Source: Microthyrium microscopicum
Taxonomy: Eukaryota > Ascomycota > Dothideomycetes > Microthyriales > Microthyriaceae
Length of the DNA stretch: 64,000 nucleotides
NCBI GenBank assembly: GCA_010405405.1
Contig: MU004234.1
Coordinates: 2,585,988 to 2,649,987 of the forward strand
Direction: 5' to 3'
Shown: positions 1 to 11,600 of the stretch, piece by piece
Numbering within the stretch: position 1 is the stretch's first letter
Layout: every line of letters begins with the position of its first letter
Notes under the pieces: model-generated
What the model was told of the DNA's origin: nothing
The model's input: only the letters and a program-made list of their open reading frames with translations
Database searches by the model: none
Program-made: the position numbers and the translations under genes

Positions 1-10
1 AGGCCTGGGA

Positions 11-1593
11 ATGACACGAACGAAAAGCAGACACTACTCTGATCCATACAGCAATGAACGCCTAGAAGTCGAACAGCAACTAGCACTCGAGCGAACTCAA
101 ACCATACCTATCATTCCCAAAAAGACTTCCGATGGTATAATTCTAGTCGACTGGTACACCACAGACGATCCCGCCAATCCTCAGAACTGGTCCAGCTTCA
201 AACGTGGATGGATCGTTTTCTTGATCTGTGCATACACTTGGGTTGTTTACACTGGGTCATCAATATACGCTCCAAGCGAAGGAGGAGTCATCGAGCAATT
301 TGGGGTCAGTCCCACAATAGCTTCATTACCTCTCGCGCTCTACGTTTTGGCATACGGCATTGGGCCACTCCTATTCGCACCTCTTAGTGAGATACCGATC
401 ATTGGACGCAATCCCGTATATATCATCACTTTCGTCATCTTCTTCGCCCTGTCCTTCCCTACGGCTGTTGTCAATGGCTTCGGCAGTCTGCTTGGCCTCC
501 GGTTTTTGATGGGTCTATTTGGTTCACCGGCGCTTGCGAATGGTGGAGCAACGTTCTCCGATATGTACTCCCTGCTGTACGTCCCGTATCAGCTATCCTG
601 GTGGGTGTTCTCAGCCTGGGGTGGACCAGCTCTCGGTCCTCTCATGGCAGGATTCGCAATTCCTGTCAAAGGCTGGCATTGGTCTTTATGGGAAGTAGTC
701 TGGATGACAGCACCAGTGATTGTACTAGCACTTCTGTTTCTCCCAGAGACATCAACACCAAATATTCTACTCAAACGAGCGCAAAGACTTCGAAAAATCA
801 CTGGAGATTCCCGGCTTCAGTCTCAGAGTGAAATGGACCAAAGGCACTTGACAGCATCCGGAATCTTGGTTGACGCCTTGATCAAACCCATCGAAATAAC
901 TCTCAAAGATCCAGCTATCTTCTTCGTCAACATGTATACTGCGCTCTTCTATGGTATCTACTATACCTTCTTCGAGGTGTTTCCTCTGGTATTTCCCCCA
1001 ATCTATGGCTTCAACCTGGGCGAGATTGGTCTGGCATTCTTGGCCTGTCAGGTTGGAGCAACTATTGGCTTACTCATCTACTTTTCCTACTTGCGATGGT
1101 ATGTTCATTCGAATCACGTAAAGAAACCAACGCCCTTTCTAACAAAACCAGGTACATGATTCCAGATAACGTCAAAAACGGCTTGAGAGCCCAAGAACAC
1201 AGACTGGTGCCAGCAATCTTCGGCTCCTTCTTGATCCCCACCGGCCTGTTCATCTTTGGCTGGACTGCAAGAGAAAGCATTCACTGGATTGTTCCTCTCA
1301 TCGGAGTCGTCATATTCGTTCTCGGCACATTCCTGATCCTCCAGAGTATCTTCGTCTATGTACCTCTTTCGTATCCGAAGTATGCAGCCAGTCTGTTTGC
1401 CGGAAACGATCTGGTTCGATCATCCATGGCTTGTGGAAGTATACTTTATGCTCGACCACTTTTCATCAATCTAGGTATAGCAAAAGGTGTTACTGTTCTG
1501 GCAGGTCTCAGTGTGCTTGGCATCTTTGGCATGATTACGATTTATCTGACGGGTGCAAAATTGCGAGCGCGGTCCAAGTTTGCTCAAGGTTAG
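11..1593 (+). CDS. MFS multidrug transporter, DHA1 type (5' end may lie outside the window)
   Basis: Plasma-membrane proton antiporter of the major facilitator superfamily, probably exporting toxic or foreign compounds. Two exons, 11-1098 and 1152-1593, joined over a 53 bp intron (1099-1151). The join restores ...YLRW-YMIPDNVKNGL..., giving 509 aa. The N-terminal tail carries the DWYTTDDPANPQNWS stretch typical of fungal DHA1 drug transporters. It is followed by about 12 hydrophobic segments, a GRNPVYI motif-A-like loop after the second or third helix, and a central hydrophilic loop (about residues 255-295). The PEERLVP-like motif seen in relatives appears here as LRAQEHRLVPA. Related proteins often have 50-90 more residues before the DWY motif, and the frame is open to the window edge, so the true start may be upstream. 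Substrate cannot be told from sequence. Confidence 0.88.
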
Positions 1594-2471
1594 AAGGGCG
1601 AACACCCTTTGATGATTTATGACGATTTGGGAACATAATGTATTATCTTAATGATCTGGTAATGGGTGTATATTATATGCTGGAGTTGGGCGAATCTGAT
1701 ACATCGTGCTTTGCTTCAATCAAGTTTTTTACAAGATCAAAATCTTCCCTCATTCAAAAATTATAGAATTTTATTACTTTCTAAGGTCGATAATGAGATT
1801 TCATTGCGGCTCCAAATACTGTATGTTGAAAATTGTCAAGAACATCTTCAGAGGTGTGGGTGAAGAACGCGCGCTTGACATGGAGTGTGATCTTTGTTCC
1901 GTTCAACAAAACTTCTTCGCCAAACCCTGCGTTCAAATTTCGAGACGCCTTTCATCAGCTCTAAAGTTTTGTACCTTACTCTTCGGTATTCGAAGTAGAG
2001 AAACAAGCTTTCAGATCTCGGAGGCTGAGGGGACAGATGCATCAGCCTTGCGGCCCTTGCCCAGCCACCCTCCTCAAACGACGACAGGCTCGCCCCTGAA
2101 ATCTGCATTCGGAGTGAACACCAATGAATGCATCAATATCACAGGCTGCTGCGCCTACATTTGAGTTTCCGACCTGTATATCCCTTCAATCATAACTATA
2201 TATACTTGTACGTTGGAGCCGAAGCTAGAGTGACAGGCCTGCAGAGGCTTATATTTTCATAACAAATTTCTTAGTGCTTACACCCAGTTTCTGCTTTCCC
2301 TCATCGTCCCCTGTAGACACACCAGTGTAGGGACAGGTAAGTGCCTCCAGTACCGTGGTCCTTACTACTTTCCAGAGGGCTGTCTCTCTTCAGACTATAT
2401 CATCTTTACCGCTGTTTATGCGCTGACGATAATCTCGGCATTTGCCCCGGAAAACAGAGCTCATGAACACC
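1594..2471. other. intergenic; likely promoter/leader of the next gene
   Basis: No supported gene. The longest frame (1706-2164) has no family resemblance and poor coding character. A TATATATA run at 2197-2204 lies 268 bp before the chosen start of the next gene and may be its TATA element, with a long pyrimidine-containing leader after it. Confidence 0.5.
2197..2204 (+). promoter_or_regulatory. possible TATA element of the single-pass surface protein gene
   Basis: TATATATA sequence 268 bp upstream of the ATG at 2472. Position and sequence are compatible with a core promoter. No other support. Confidence 0.3.
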
Positions 2472-3293
2472 ATGGCCGAGCGAACACATTCTGATCTTGA
2501 AGCGGCTTTACCGTCTTCCACGGCTGGGGTCTCGAGTGGGCTAGAAGTAGAGCCGGATGATACTTACAAAGAAGTACAGAGTCAACCCAACCCGCCTCAA
2601 GAGGTTTATGCTTATAAGTCGGACAACGTCCCATTCTCCAAAAGTCACGGCGAGTCGCCGACGACAAACCAGCCTCGTGAAAGGCTATGCGGTCTTGCTC
2701 CAAAAACCTTTTACATAATCGCCGCCATTATAATTGTGGTGTTAGTGGCTGCGGCTGTGGGTGGTGGAGTTGGTGGCAGCCAGGCATCAAAGAAAAGTAC
2801 AGCTTCGACAAGTAATTCCCAAACCACGACTTCATCCGGTTCAAGCAATTCGATTCAGGGAACAATTACCTCGGCACCATCTGCAACAACCCATCCCATA
2901 ACTACAACGTCCACTGTTGGACCCAGCACCACGCTCACTGTTGACTGCCCTTCCTCGAACGATACCATATACAATGCCAACGGCGCTCTTTTTCAAAAAA
3001 TCTGCTCTGACGCTCCATACAATGCACTCAATGGGCTTGATGTTATCAATGAGCAGTCCCATACACTGGATGACTGCATCAATGCATGCGCCGGTTACAA
3101 TCTAGTCAACCAAACTGCTATCCGGGCAGGCCAGAACAATGTTTGTAATGCTGTTTGCTGGCGTGCTACAATTCAAGGAGATGACTTTCCAGGGCAATGC
3201 TTCGGATACACAACTCAGAACAGTACCGGGTCATTCAAACTATCCGGAGATACAAGATGCAACTCCGCTGCGTGGATAAATCAGAGCCTATAA
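2472..3293 (+). CDS. single-pass membrane protein with Ser/Thr-rich stalk and cysteine-rich C-terminal domain
   Basis: Unknown function; likely type II-like surface or secretory-pathway protein. The ATG at 2472 (ACCATGG, a strong fungal start context) is preferred over the ATG at 2463. It gives 273 aa beginning MAERTHSDLE. Order: hydrophilic N-terminal about 80 residues; one transmembrane helix rich in I/V/A ending in a GGGVGG run (about residues 83-105); a Ser/Thr/Asn stalk of about 55 residues suited to O-glycosylation; then a domain with seven cysteines and N-glycosylation sequons. The pattern of TLDDCINACAGYN followed by CNAVCW and CFGYT looks like the PAN/apple-like domains found in many similar ascomycete proteins. 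Single exon. The architecture (short tail, one helix, long outer part) is common in Leotiomycetes proteins annotated as hypothetical; the role here is inference only. Confidence 0.75.
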   Translation: MAERTHSDLEAALPSSTAGVSSGLEVEPDDTYKEVQSQPNPPQEVYAYKSDNVPFSKSHGESPTTNQPRERLCGLAPKTFYIIAAIIIVVLVAAAVGGGVGGSQASKKSTASTSNSQTTTSSGSSNSIQGTITSAPSATTHPITTTSTVGPSTTLTVDCPSSNDTIYNANGALFQKICSDAPYNALNGLDVINEQSHTLDDCINACAGYNLVNQTAIRAGQNNVCNAVCWRATIQGDDFPGQCFGYTTQNSTGSFKLSGDTRCNSAAWINQSL

Positions 3294-3577
3294 TCATGTT
3301 GAGGTGCAAAGTCTCCATTTCGCAGCTATTCTTTGGGCTTTCCTGCTCCTGGGTGACCTTGTCCTCAAATATTTGATGAAGCCCAACGTCTCGACAAAAT
3401 GAATCCTACGCCCCATGGAGTACAATGTCTACCATGTATCAAGCTTCCTTACAGGGTCTTTTATTTCCCATTGAGCGCGCAGACATTTGCTCAAATTTGT
3501 CGAATCAGACGGGGAATTGGTACGTTCTCATTACACAGGTTGGTCATAGCAATTGCCGCCAGTAGGAAAGCGTCATT

Positions 3578-5257
3578 TTATTCTGTCGCGTCGTTGAGGG
3601 CGCTCTCTATGAACTTTGCTTGGAGTTCACGAAGGACTGGCATTCCAGCTGGAGTTGATCCTCTTAGATTATTCACAAATCCGACCGCGACCACGTTCCT
3701 GATAGGATCGATCCAGAACCAACTTCCATATGCGCCTCCCCAGAAATAACTCTGAAACCCAGATGTGGTTTTCGATGCGGCAGGATCCTGTACTATAGCA
3801 AAGCCCAGACCAAAACCTAATCCTTTCCAGTCGTACGGACCAATTCTTACAGCTACGCCTGGTTCTAGAACGTTGGTGTGCATCATCTGCACAGTTTCCG
3901 CTTTCAGGTACCGCTTGCCTTCATACTCGCCGCCATTGAGAATCATTTGCGAGAAACGCCAATAGTCCTGAACAGTAGACAGCATCAGACCTCCTCCAGC
4001 TGCCACAAAGTTGGGTGTGGAATTGTTATACGTTCCAGCAAGATCAACCGCAACAAGTTTCTCAAGGCTCTTGTCATACTTGTGATTGCTTACAAGACGC
4101 GCCAATTTGGATTCCGGTAGTACCCAGCCAGAATCTTCCATACCTAACGGCTTAAACATACGCTCTTGGAGGAATTCGTCCACGGATTTGCCAGTCAACT
4201 TCTGGATGATGTAGCCCTGGATATCGACGCAAGGCCCATAGCGCCAGGCTTTTCCTGGTTGAAAGAACAACGGCTGGCTTGCCAAGGTGTCGATCATGTC
4301 TTGCAGAGTCCCATTCCGCAGATCATCATAATCTCTTCGTGAGCCAAAGCCTGCAGAGTGGCTCATTAGCTGCTTCATTGACATTGGCGATTCCTGCGAG
4401 ACCGGCTCGCCATCGTCTTGTCGAACTTTGAGGCCATCAAACTCCGGAATGAACTTGCAAACCGGATCTTCTAGCGCCCATTTCCCTTCTTCCTGGATAC
4501 TGTTAGTAGAAGATTACGATCAAAGCAGTTCTTGGGGAAGCAACAAAGACAACCATAAGAACCCTCGCATCTGCTAGAGACCATAATACTCAATCAAAAG
4601 CATGTTCTATGGGAGCGATAGGAGGTGCCGGCAAAGACGAGTGATTTTGGCACCTCAAACTTCTTTCATGATTGTTGGTTGTGGAAGTCTTACCCATAGC
4701 ATCATCATGGCCGCCGCAGTGATTGGTTTTGCCATAGAGGCAATGCGAAAAATGCTATCGGTTTTCACCGGCACTGAAGGTGTTGCTGAGACGTTATGAA
4801 CCTGATAATGTTAGTACAATATCACTACCAGGAAACGACAAACACGTTGTAGAGCCATTGCGGTAGGAACCGTAGCAACTGTTTGATATCACGGTCGATG
4901 GAAGCCAAAAGCCGCGATAGTAATATCTCTCCAACATTGGACCATACAGCAATCGAGCAACTTCGCAGACACTCAAAAAGCCAAAGTATGTCATGGTAGC
5001 CATTGAATAACGAAGGGAGCCATGACACCCTGGGGAACCATCGAAAATGGTGAACAATTATGGCTCTTGAGAGGGAATCTCACCCCATAGGCATCACAAT
5101 TGATGACTTTCCCATTACGAGCCGTCAAGGTGACTACATTAGCCAGCTTGCCTTCGTCTACCAACGCATGGAATGCCGAATTGTGCTCTGCGATGCTCTG
5201 TTTTGTGAAGCCCTCGACTTTTTCTTCGATTGTAGTTGCTGACTGCGGTGTGGCCAT
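3578..5257 (-). CDS. class C beta-lactamase-like serine hydrolase (EstB/penicillin-binding type)
   Basis: Serine hydrolase of the beta-lactamase/transpeptidase-like fold; in fungi such enzymes act as esterases, amidases or in secondary metabolism, rarely on antibiotics. Three exons on the minus strand: 5257-5084, 4801-4694 and 4492-3578 (398 aa). Exon phases all match, and the joins give DAYG-VHNVSATP and MMMLW-EEGKW. Catalytic motif S-x-x-K is SMAK (Ser80, Lys83), inside FRIASMAKPI. The tyrosine motif is WRYGP (Tyr179), and the third motif is WGGAYGSWFW near the C-terminus. No signal peptide, so probably cytosolic. The start at 5257 (MATPQSATT) is chosen because upstream codons do not look like the family. 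The introns are long for this window (282 and 201 bp). Substrate unknown. Confidence 0.88.
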
Positions 5258-7928
5258 CTTTGTTGTAACTCCTATGATGTGATAAAGCACCAATCCTTTG
5301 ATCTGCAAGGTTCTACTGAAATCCAGATGCATTCAGTTCGAAGATGTCGATAACTGCGGGGCAATTTCAAACGGATACGAGAAGCACCTTCCTCAAAGTC
5401 AATATGCTGTTGGGCCAATGTTTGTACTCTCGTGCCGCCACTTCAATTAGGTCAATGACACGAGACAACCTTTGTCGAACTTCCTTAGAGGACATTATTA
5501 CTGGAAACATTTCTTCAATCAGACTCCTGGAGTCAAAATAGTAAGTGGTATTTCTCAGAGTTTGATTACCTTACTTTTAGAATAGAACGAGGTGCTTTTC
5601 AATTGAATGGAACTATACTTGAAATATGCTGCCTGAGTAGCTTCAAATGAAGCATGATGTCTGATTCAAATCAACGGAGCGACTACAAGAAGCTCATTAC
5701 TGGACATTAAATGAGGAGCGACAGAATCGTGGATCATACTGCAATGAGTCGATCTCTTTCTCTAAGATCTTTTTCAAAGCGCAATTTCTGGTTACGATCA
5801 CTCGAAGAAAATGAAACATCTCAACTAGAATCCGTCTCTATCGATACCCTGATGATACAAAGTATATGAAAGCACACTGAAACAAAATTAACTTCAAAGG
5901 CCGTAAGTGATATGGAGACGGCTCAAGAGGTGTACCTATAAGACTTTATCTAGAGCATCGCGTAATATGAACTGTCAATAAACGCAATTGAATTCCTGCA
6001 ACACAGCACAATTTTCCGTCCGCTGAAGTCAAAGTCTTCCAGAAGCCCTTCAACTAAAGTGATAGTTGGCCATTAAGGAAGCTCCCCAGCCTTTGAGCCC
6101 TATTAAGAGTTGCAAAAGAGGATATTGCAGGGATTTTACCAAGCAGTCGGTGTGAAAGCCTTCTCATTGCTGTTCAAGGTACTTTTGTTAGGTAATATTG
6201 CCCGGGTTTGAGAAATGGTAAAGAGAAGCGGCCTGGCCCGAAGCATTGATAGAAGATTCACCCATGTCCATTGAAGCACGAGGAGATATGTCTCTCTTAT
6301 TATCAAAGCTTTATGCTGGGGATGTCTGGCAAGAAATTGTATAAGACTACCCGAGACATCGCAACATACCAAGATGTTTCACCCAGTCTTACAGATTAAT
6401 GGATATAACTTCTTGGAGCGGAACTGTGTGAATGCCACCTTCAAAAAGGAAGGAGCTCGAACTTGATCTGTAGAAATTAAACACGCTTCTGATCATTTGA
6501 TGATTTAATATACTACCCGAACGTTGTTTCGTAGTCGGCACATCACGTTGCCATAGCCCTGGACATACCAAGCTGGTACCTCGAGTTACAACTACGCGTC
6601 TCATGGGTCATGTTTAGTTGCATGGACTGTAGTACGTATTATCAATATGCTCATGTATGGGTAATCGCTGATTTTGTGGGGAGCAGTCAGCCGCAGCATA
6701 TCAAGCATCAACATATGTTTGGTTTCCTTGCATCAAACCTCTTGATAAAGGATCTCATTCATTGCATTATGCAGCCAACCTGTCTTTGCAATCGCTATCT
6801 AGGTTCATGTTTAAACCTAGATTTTTCATGGCATTGCAAGTTATGAAGCTCCAAGTAATAGGCATAATAGCAGAGCGAAATCAAGACGTGAGGAGCACTT
6901 TGATAACTTCAGAGCGCACTGGCTACTAAGTGCCATCAGACGGACTGCGGACCGATCGGCCGAAACAAGATGGAGTGGTTATCCTTGCGGTCTATGAATG
7001 TGGGGATAATGATCTTTGCTGAGAGCTTGAGATTTGAGGCCAACGACAACAAATTGAGAAACACTGGTATTCATTTCATACTGAGGCTTCCCGGAGTGTT
7101 CACCTATTGTCGAAAGTGGATGCGTTACTAATTTGATGTTCCCAACAGTTGCTACTCTACTCGTCCAGGGCCTACCAACAAGAACTCACAGGCCTTATAC
7201 AAGAATGCAAGGCCCTGTTATCAATCTCAATTGCAGGTAAACCAAGTCGTGGGCGAGGTACATAGCGATCTGTGGACATGGGTAGGGCAATGTTGCAAAA
7301 GCAAGCTTCTCAATTGTTTACGTTCGACGAGAAGAACGTATTGTCACTTTGAGGCCAATAGAACTGATATCTTCGGACTACCTTGATTTAGGTGCGTACA
7401 ACGAGGCGATAGATGTCTCCGGCGCAAGCCAAGAGACTACCTTTGCACTGACTAACTTACTTGTGTAGACTCCGTATTATGCCTCCAGAGCTCTAATTGT
7501 ACTGAGCGCGTTTAAGGTCGCATGCACGGTCTATAGTAGTCCAATATATCATCCAGTACTGATGAAGATCATAAGGACATCATCTAGTGGCCGCGTGCGT
7601 CGATCCTATCATGATATGAGCCTGCTTTTTGGTCAACCCTTTGACATACACCAAGCTTTACCCTGAAGTCACGCGCAGAAGCTTACCGTGAGAGAATGAT
7701 ATCCGCATCGTGACCGGGTTCTGCTGGTTTGATCACCCTAACGAGAGACACATGGACACTCTTGATATATTGGCAATATTGAGACGGCAAAGATTGCATC
7801 CTCACACGATAGCGAACAGGTATAAATCGCATTGTCCTCAGATACAGCAATACATTTTCGTCACTACATCACTCCGGAGTCGTGTATCATTCCTTTTTTG
7901 CTACAGTAGTTCTACCACTTCAAACAAC
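5258..7928. other. gene-poor intergenic stretch
   Basis: About 2.7 kb between the divergent hydrolase and cutinase genes. No frame longer than about 80 codons shows a recognisable domain, and I found no tRNA or inverted-repeat element. The last ~110 bp hold the likely cutinase promoter. Confidence 0.5.
7821..7827 (+). promoter_or_regulatory. TATA box of the cutinase gene
   Basis: TATAAAT 102-108 bp before the cutinase ATG, in the usual place for an inducible fungal gene with a short leader. Confidence 0.5.
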
Positions 7929-8649
7929 ATGAAGTTCGTTCTCTCTTTGGGCTTACTAGCATTGGCTACCAGCGCTGCGCCGATCGAGGAGCTAGAGAAA
8001 CGACAATTGTTTGGTAGCAGCACCAAGTGCGGCCCGGTTGCCGTTCTATTTTCGAGGGGAACCTTTGAGGTTGGCCAAAACGGCATGACCGTCGGCCCCG
8101 AATTCACTACCGCATTGCAAGCCGTGCTCCCATCTGGCACCGTTTTCTGGGGCAATGGTTATAACAACGATGTCGTCGGATATCTCACTGGAGGCAGTCT
8201 CCAAGGCATCTCGATGATGCGAGCACAAGCCGAGGAATATGTAAAGAAGTGTCCCGGAATAAAGCTTGTGCTGTCCGGTTACAGGTAAGCGACAGGTCCA
8301 CTCTTCCGTTGAGCCCACTGCTAACTTCAGTTCATAGCCAAGGTGCACAAGTCACACACAAAGCGCTTGCTGGAGCTAGTCAAGCGGTAAAGGAGGCAAC
8401 CAAGGCCGTCGTACTCTTCGTATGTATACTCTACGATGCGATACAATCAGAATTACGTTTAATCAGTTCTTTTAGGGAGATCCAATGTCCGGCACCGCTA
8501 TTCCAGGAATTTCAAAAGATAAAATCAACACAATATGTGCTATTGGAGACACAATCTGCACAGGACTACCGATTATCACTGCAAGTCATATGGTTTATGC
8601 AGCAAACAGCATCAGCGCGGCCGCATGGGTTCGCTCCAAGATTGGTTGA
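7929..8649 (+). CDS. cutinase (secreted serine esterase)
   Basis: Secreted carboxylic-ester hydrolase that cuts cutin, the polyester of plant cuticle. Three exons, 7929-8284, 8338-8419 and 8476-8649, with introns of 53 and 56 bp, giving 203 aa. Signal peptide residues 1-17 (MKFVLSLGLLALATSAA), followed by a short propeptide ending in a Kex2-like KR at 24-25. Nucleophile Ser119 sits in GYSQG, whose serine codon is split by intron 1. Catalytic Asp171 is in CAIGDTIC and His184 in the following SHMVYA. Four cysteines form the two expected pairs (34/108 and 167/174). Length and motifs match complete CAZy CE5 cutinases, so the gene looks intact. A TATA box lies about 105 bp upstream. It is flanked by large gene-poor stretches on both sides, a setting often seen for plant-associated accessory genes. 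Confidence 0.95.
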
Positions 8650-11600
8650 AAGGAGCGAGTTAGTACGGGTGAGAATTAGGAATGGCTTTTTGGAACTTTT
8701 AGTTTAAAGGCTCAGTACAATCAACCCAGATCATGAAGATTAAATTTTATCATGATACAAAGTCATTCACTCCAGGTACCAAGATCAACTGGTCGGCAAC
8801 ACAACTGGCACGCTCTCAACAAGGTGGGCAGGTAAGAGTTACCTCTCTCCATCCCTTTCGACAAGATTCGAATCTTCTATAAAGTAGCGTGATTCTTGAG
8901 AAATGAAGCTCTCACTCGAGGAGCGCGGCGGATGATTGATATCGCAACTCATGGTAACACGTTGATTCTTTTGCCCACCAGTTGCAAGACATGTCAATGT
9001 ATTTGCTGTGATGATCAGATGATGCGTTATTCACTGGGACCCGGCTTGCAGGTATGCTTATACTCAAACATAGCCCATCATTTGGAGTAGAAGACAATAG
9101 ATTAGACATCGTACCTGATAAGATATTTTGCAGTGATGGCCTGCTATCTAGTTGTGGTAATGAACTTGATAGTGAATGGATGTGTTTTACCATCAACAAG
9201 GTCGTTGGAACTAAGTCTGAACAAACTGCATGACAAGGCTCGTGACTGCAATGTAGGATAAGTTTTGCTTTTTATACGTGGAGAGTGGGTGATGGTGGTA
9301 AACTCCAGCACGGCAGCTAGCGAAGTAGGTCATCTGAGTCCGAAGAGCCCACTTACGCTGGGAGGTAGGAGATGAGCGAGTTGTTATCGATGCCAAGTTG
9401 CTAGAAACTGTTTCATATTGCATTATAGTACTCCATGATGAATTGCTTGCTTCTCAACTGCACAAGTCTGACTTAGCTTACTGCCATCAATCCAGAGCAA
9501 ATAGTGGCTGGACATCGTTTTACTGGATTTGAACGGCAAGAAATGGGGATATGCGGAATACGCTGTCGATGAGTCGTGGGTCTTCCTAGCGAAGATAACT
9601 TATCGCGGTATAGTTACAGAGCTGCAGATGTGAAGGAGCTCGTGAGAAAGAGTGCCTGGCTTGATTGAGGATCTTGGCTCCTCCTCTCAACGGCGTCTTT
9701 TGCAAATTGGATCTCGTTGACTTATATAGTTGTCCCAAAAATGGCTCATTCTTCATGTGCTGTGAAGCTCAAATTGCGCGCCAGTACCTGCTAGCTTCAT
9801 ACGCAAATCAGATGACAAATAGAAGTGAGATTTAGTACGAGGAAACTTGGGAAGGTAGCAGACAGTATGAGCATCTAACTTTTAACAGCATACTGCTCGT
9901 GTAGCGGCAGTTGATGGGGCCTTTTCACCTTGGATGCACGTTGATATCTCTAGCAGTTGATAGATATCATGGCCTGCCATCACTGCAGCATAAATCAACA
10001 ACACAAGGTGAAAATTCACTGACAATCATCGGAGAAGAGCAAGAAGCCATTTGTCAATATATTCCATTTCTTATATTATTAACGTTTGCACGGGCGGTAC
10101 CTGCATCATATTCAGAGCGCGGCTTGGGTTCTAACCTTGGGAACTTCAAATTTTATCTCTCCTCTCCTGCGCACCATTAATGCACAATCCATTCTCAGAT
10201 CTGTATTCTTGCATTTGCACCAGCATATCAAGATCATATTCGAACGTCATTGATCGTGAAAAACAGGCTTCTGTCTAAAATTCATGAAGAGTATGTCAGC
10301 TACTGTAATCAATCCTGGTTTGCTCAGTGACGGACACTGTATTAGCCTCATGAATCTAGTACAAGTGGTATGCCAGAAAATTTAGTGACAAAATCACACG
10401 CATCTTGTTTGCGGAGAGTTCACCAAATGCCAAACTGCATGGTGTTCTCTCTTTTCTCTCTGGAAGCTGAGCAGGATCATACCAAGCTTTTGGGAAGAGA
10501 AGGCTGCAGTGCCGTCCCGTGAATCCGACATTCTTTATGCAAGATGAACTACATCTACGCCTCAAATCCGTCAGACCCTCCCTCTATGAACCTTTCAAGG
10601 TACCCGCAAGAGGTACCCGCAAGCCTCTTAGATCCGTTCTCTAAATGAATCAACCCCTTATCGAACCAAACCAGACAATTTGCACTTTCAGGTTTCCACA
10701 CCTTTGACTGTTGAAAGCTGTTCTAGCTCAATGTCGTATTCATGACAAGTAAGCACGCAAATGAAAGGGCCCTTATTCCGACTTCGGTCAATTAGCTGGC
10801 GGAAATTCTTGCCAAAAGGCTATCGTCATGGCTGACCACCAGGCCCAGGAAAGCGGCGCGGAACTCTGCTCCGAGAGCCGCAGTAGTCAGATTCCCCCTT
10901 TGCGGGACGCCGATTGTTTCGAGAAGTGTACGCCACATGGGTAGCGGAGAATTGAGGCGTTCAATAGTGACGAGCTTTTGATCGCCAAAGACCGTTGCGG
11001 GGGCTGGTTGATAACTTGATCTTGTACTTATCACCATATCACAGGATAGATGATAGTTTCTATAATGATAAGCAGGGAAGGATAGGCGTTTGTTCTTGGC
11101 TTCTACAGATATCTACATTTGTATTCTGCCTCGTCTGCCTAACTACAGGTACTTTTTGGGAGAAAGAGAAGAGCTTAGAGTACTGCACTCATTTTTGATT
11201 TGGAGAGATGAATCAGTCCAACCGAAATTCATTCCAGCCACTCTAATGTTGGGATCATTTGTTCGTGGGGTAATTGAAGCATTGATGGTCGTTGTTCGAC
11301 TCGTTTCGTCGACCTGACAATCGCTTCTCCCGCCCTTTTGATTCGCTTTCGCTTTCTGAAAACAAAAACCAGCGTCCGCTTTCACGGGATCAAGCCAACG
11401 ATGCACGTGCAATAATGGAGTTGTCTTTGCGTGATCGTGAAGACTTGCTTGCGGAAGGTGGAAGTGTCTCCGCTTGGAACGCGTGGAGAGAATGGCGTCG
11501 ATGGTTTGAGTTTTTCCCCCTAGTTGGGCCGCTTATATTTGCTTTTTGAAAGAATCTCAGCTTCGTTTGGGAGGCTCGAAAAGGATGTGGACCCTGAAAA

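Noticed and set aside
8249-8707. 152-codon plus-strand frame overlapping the cutinase 3' part
   Set aside because: It reads through cutinase introns in the wrong frame; the spliced cutinase with its Asp and His motifs explains the sequence.
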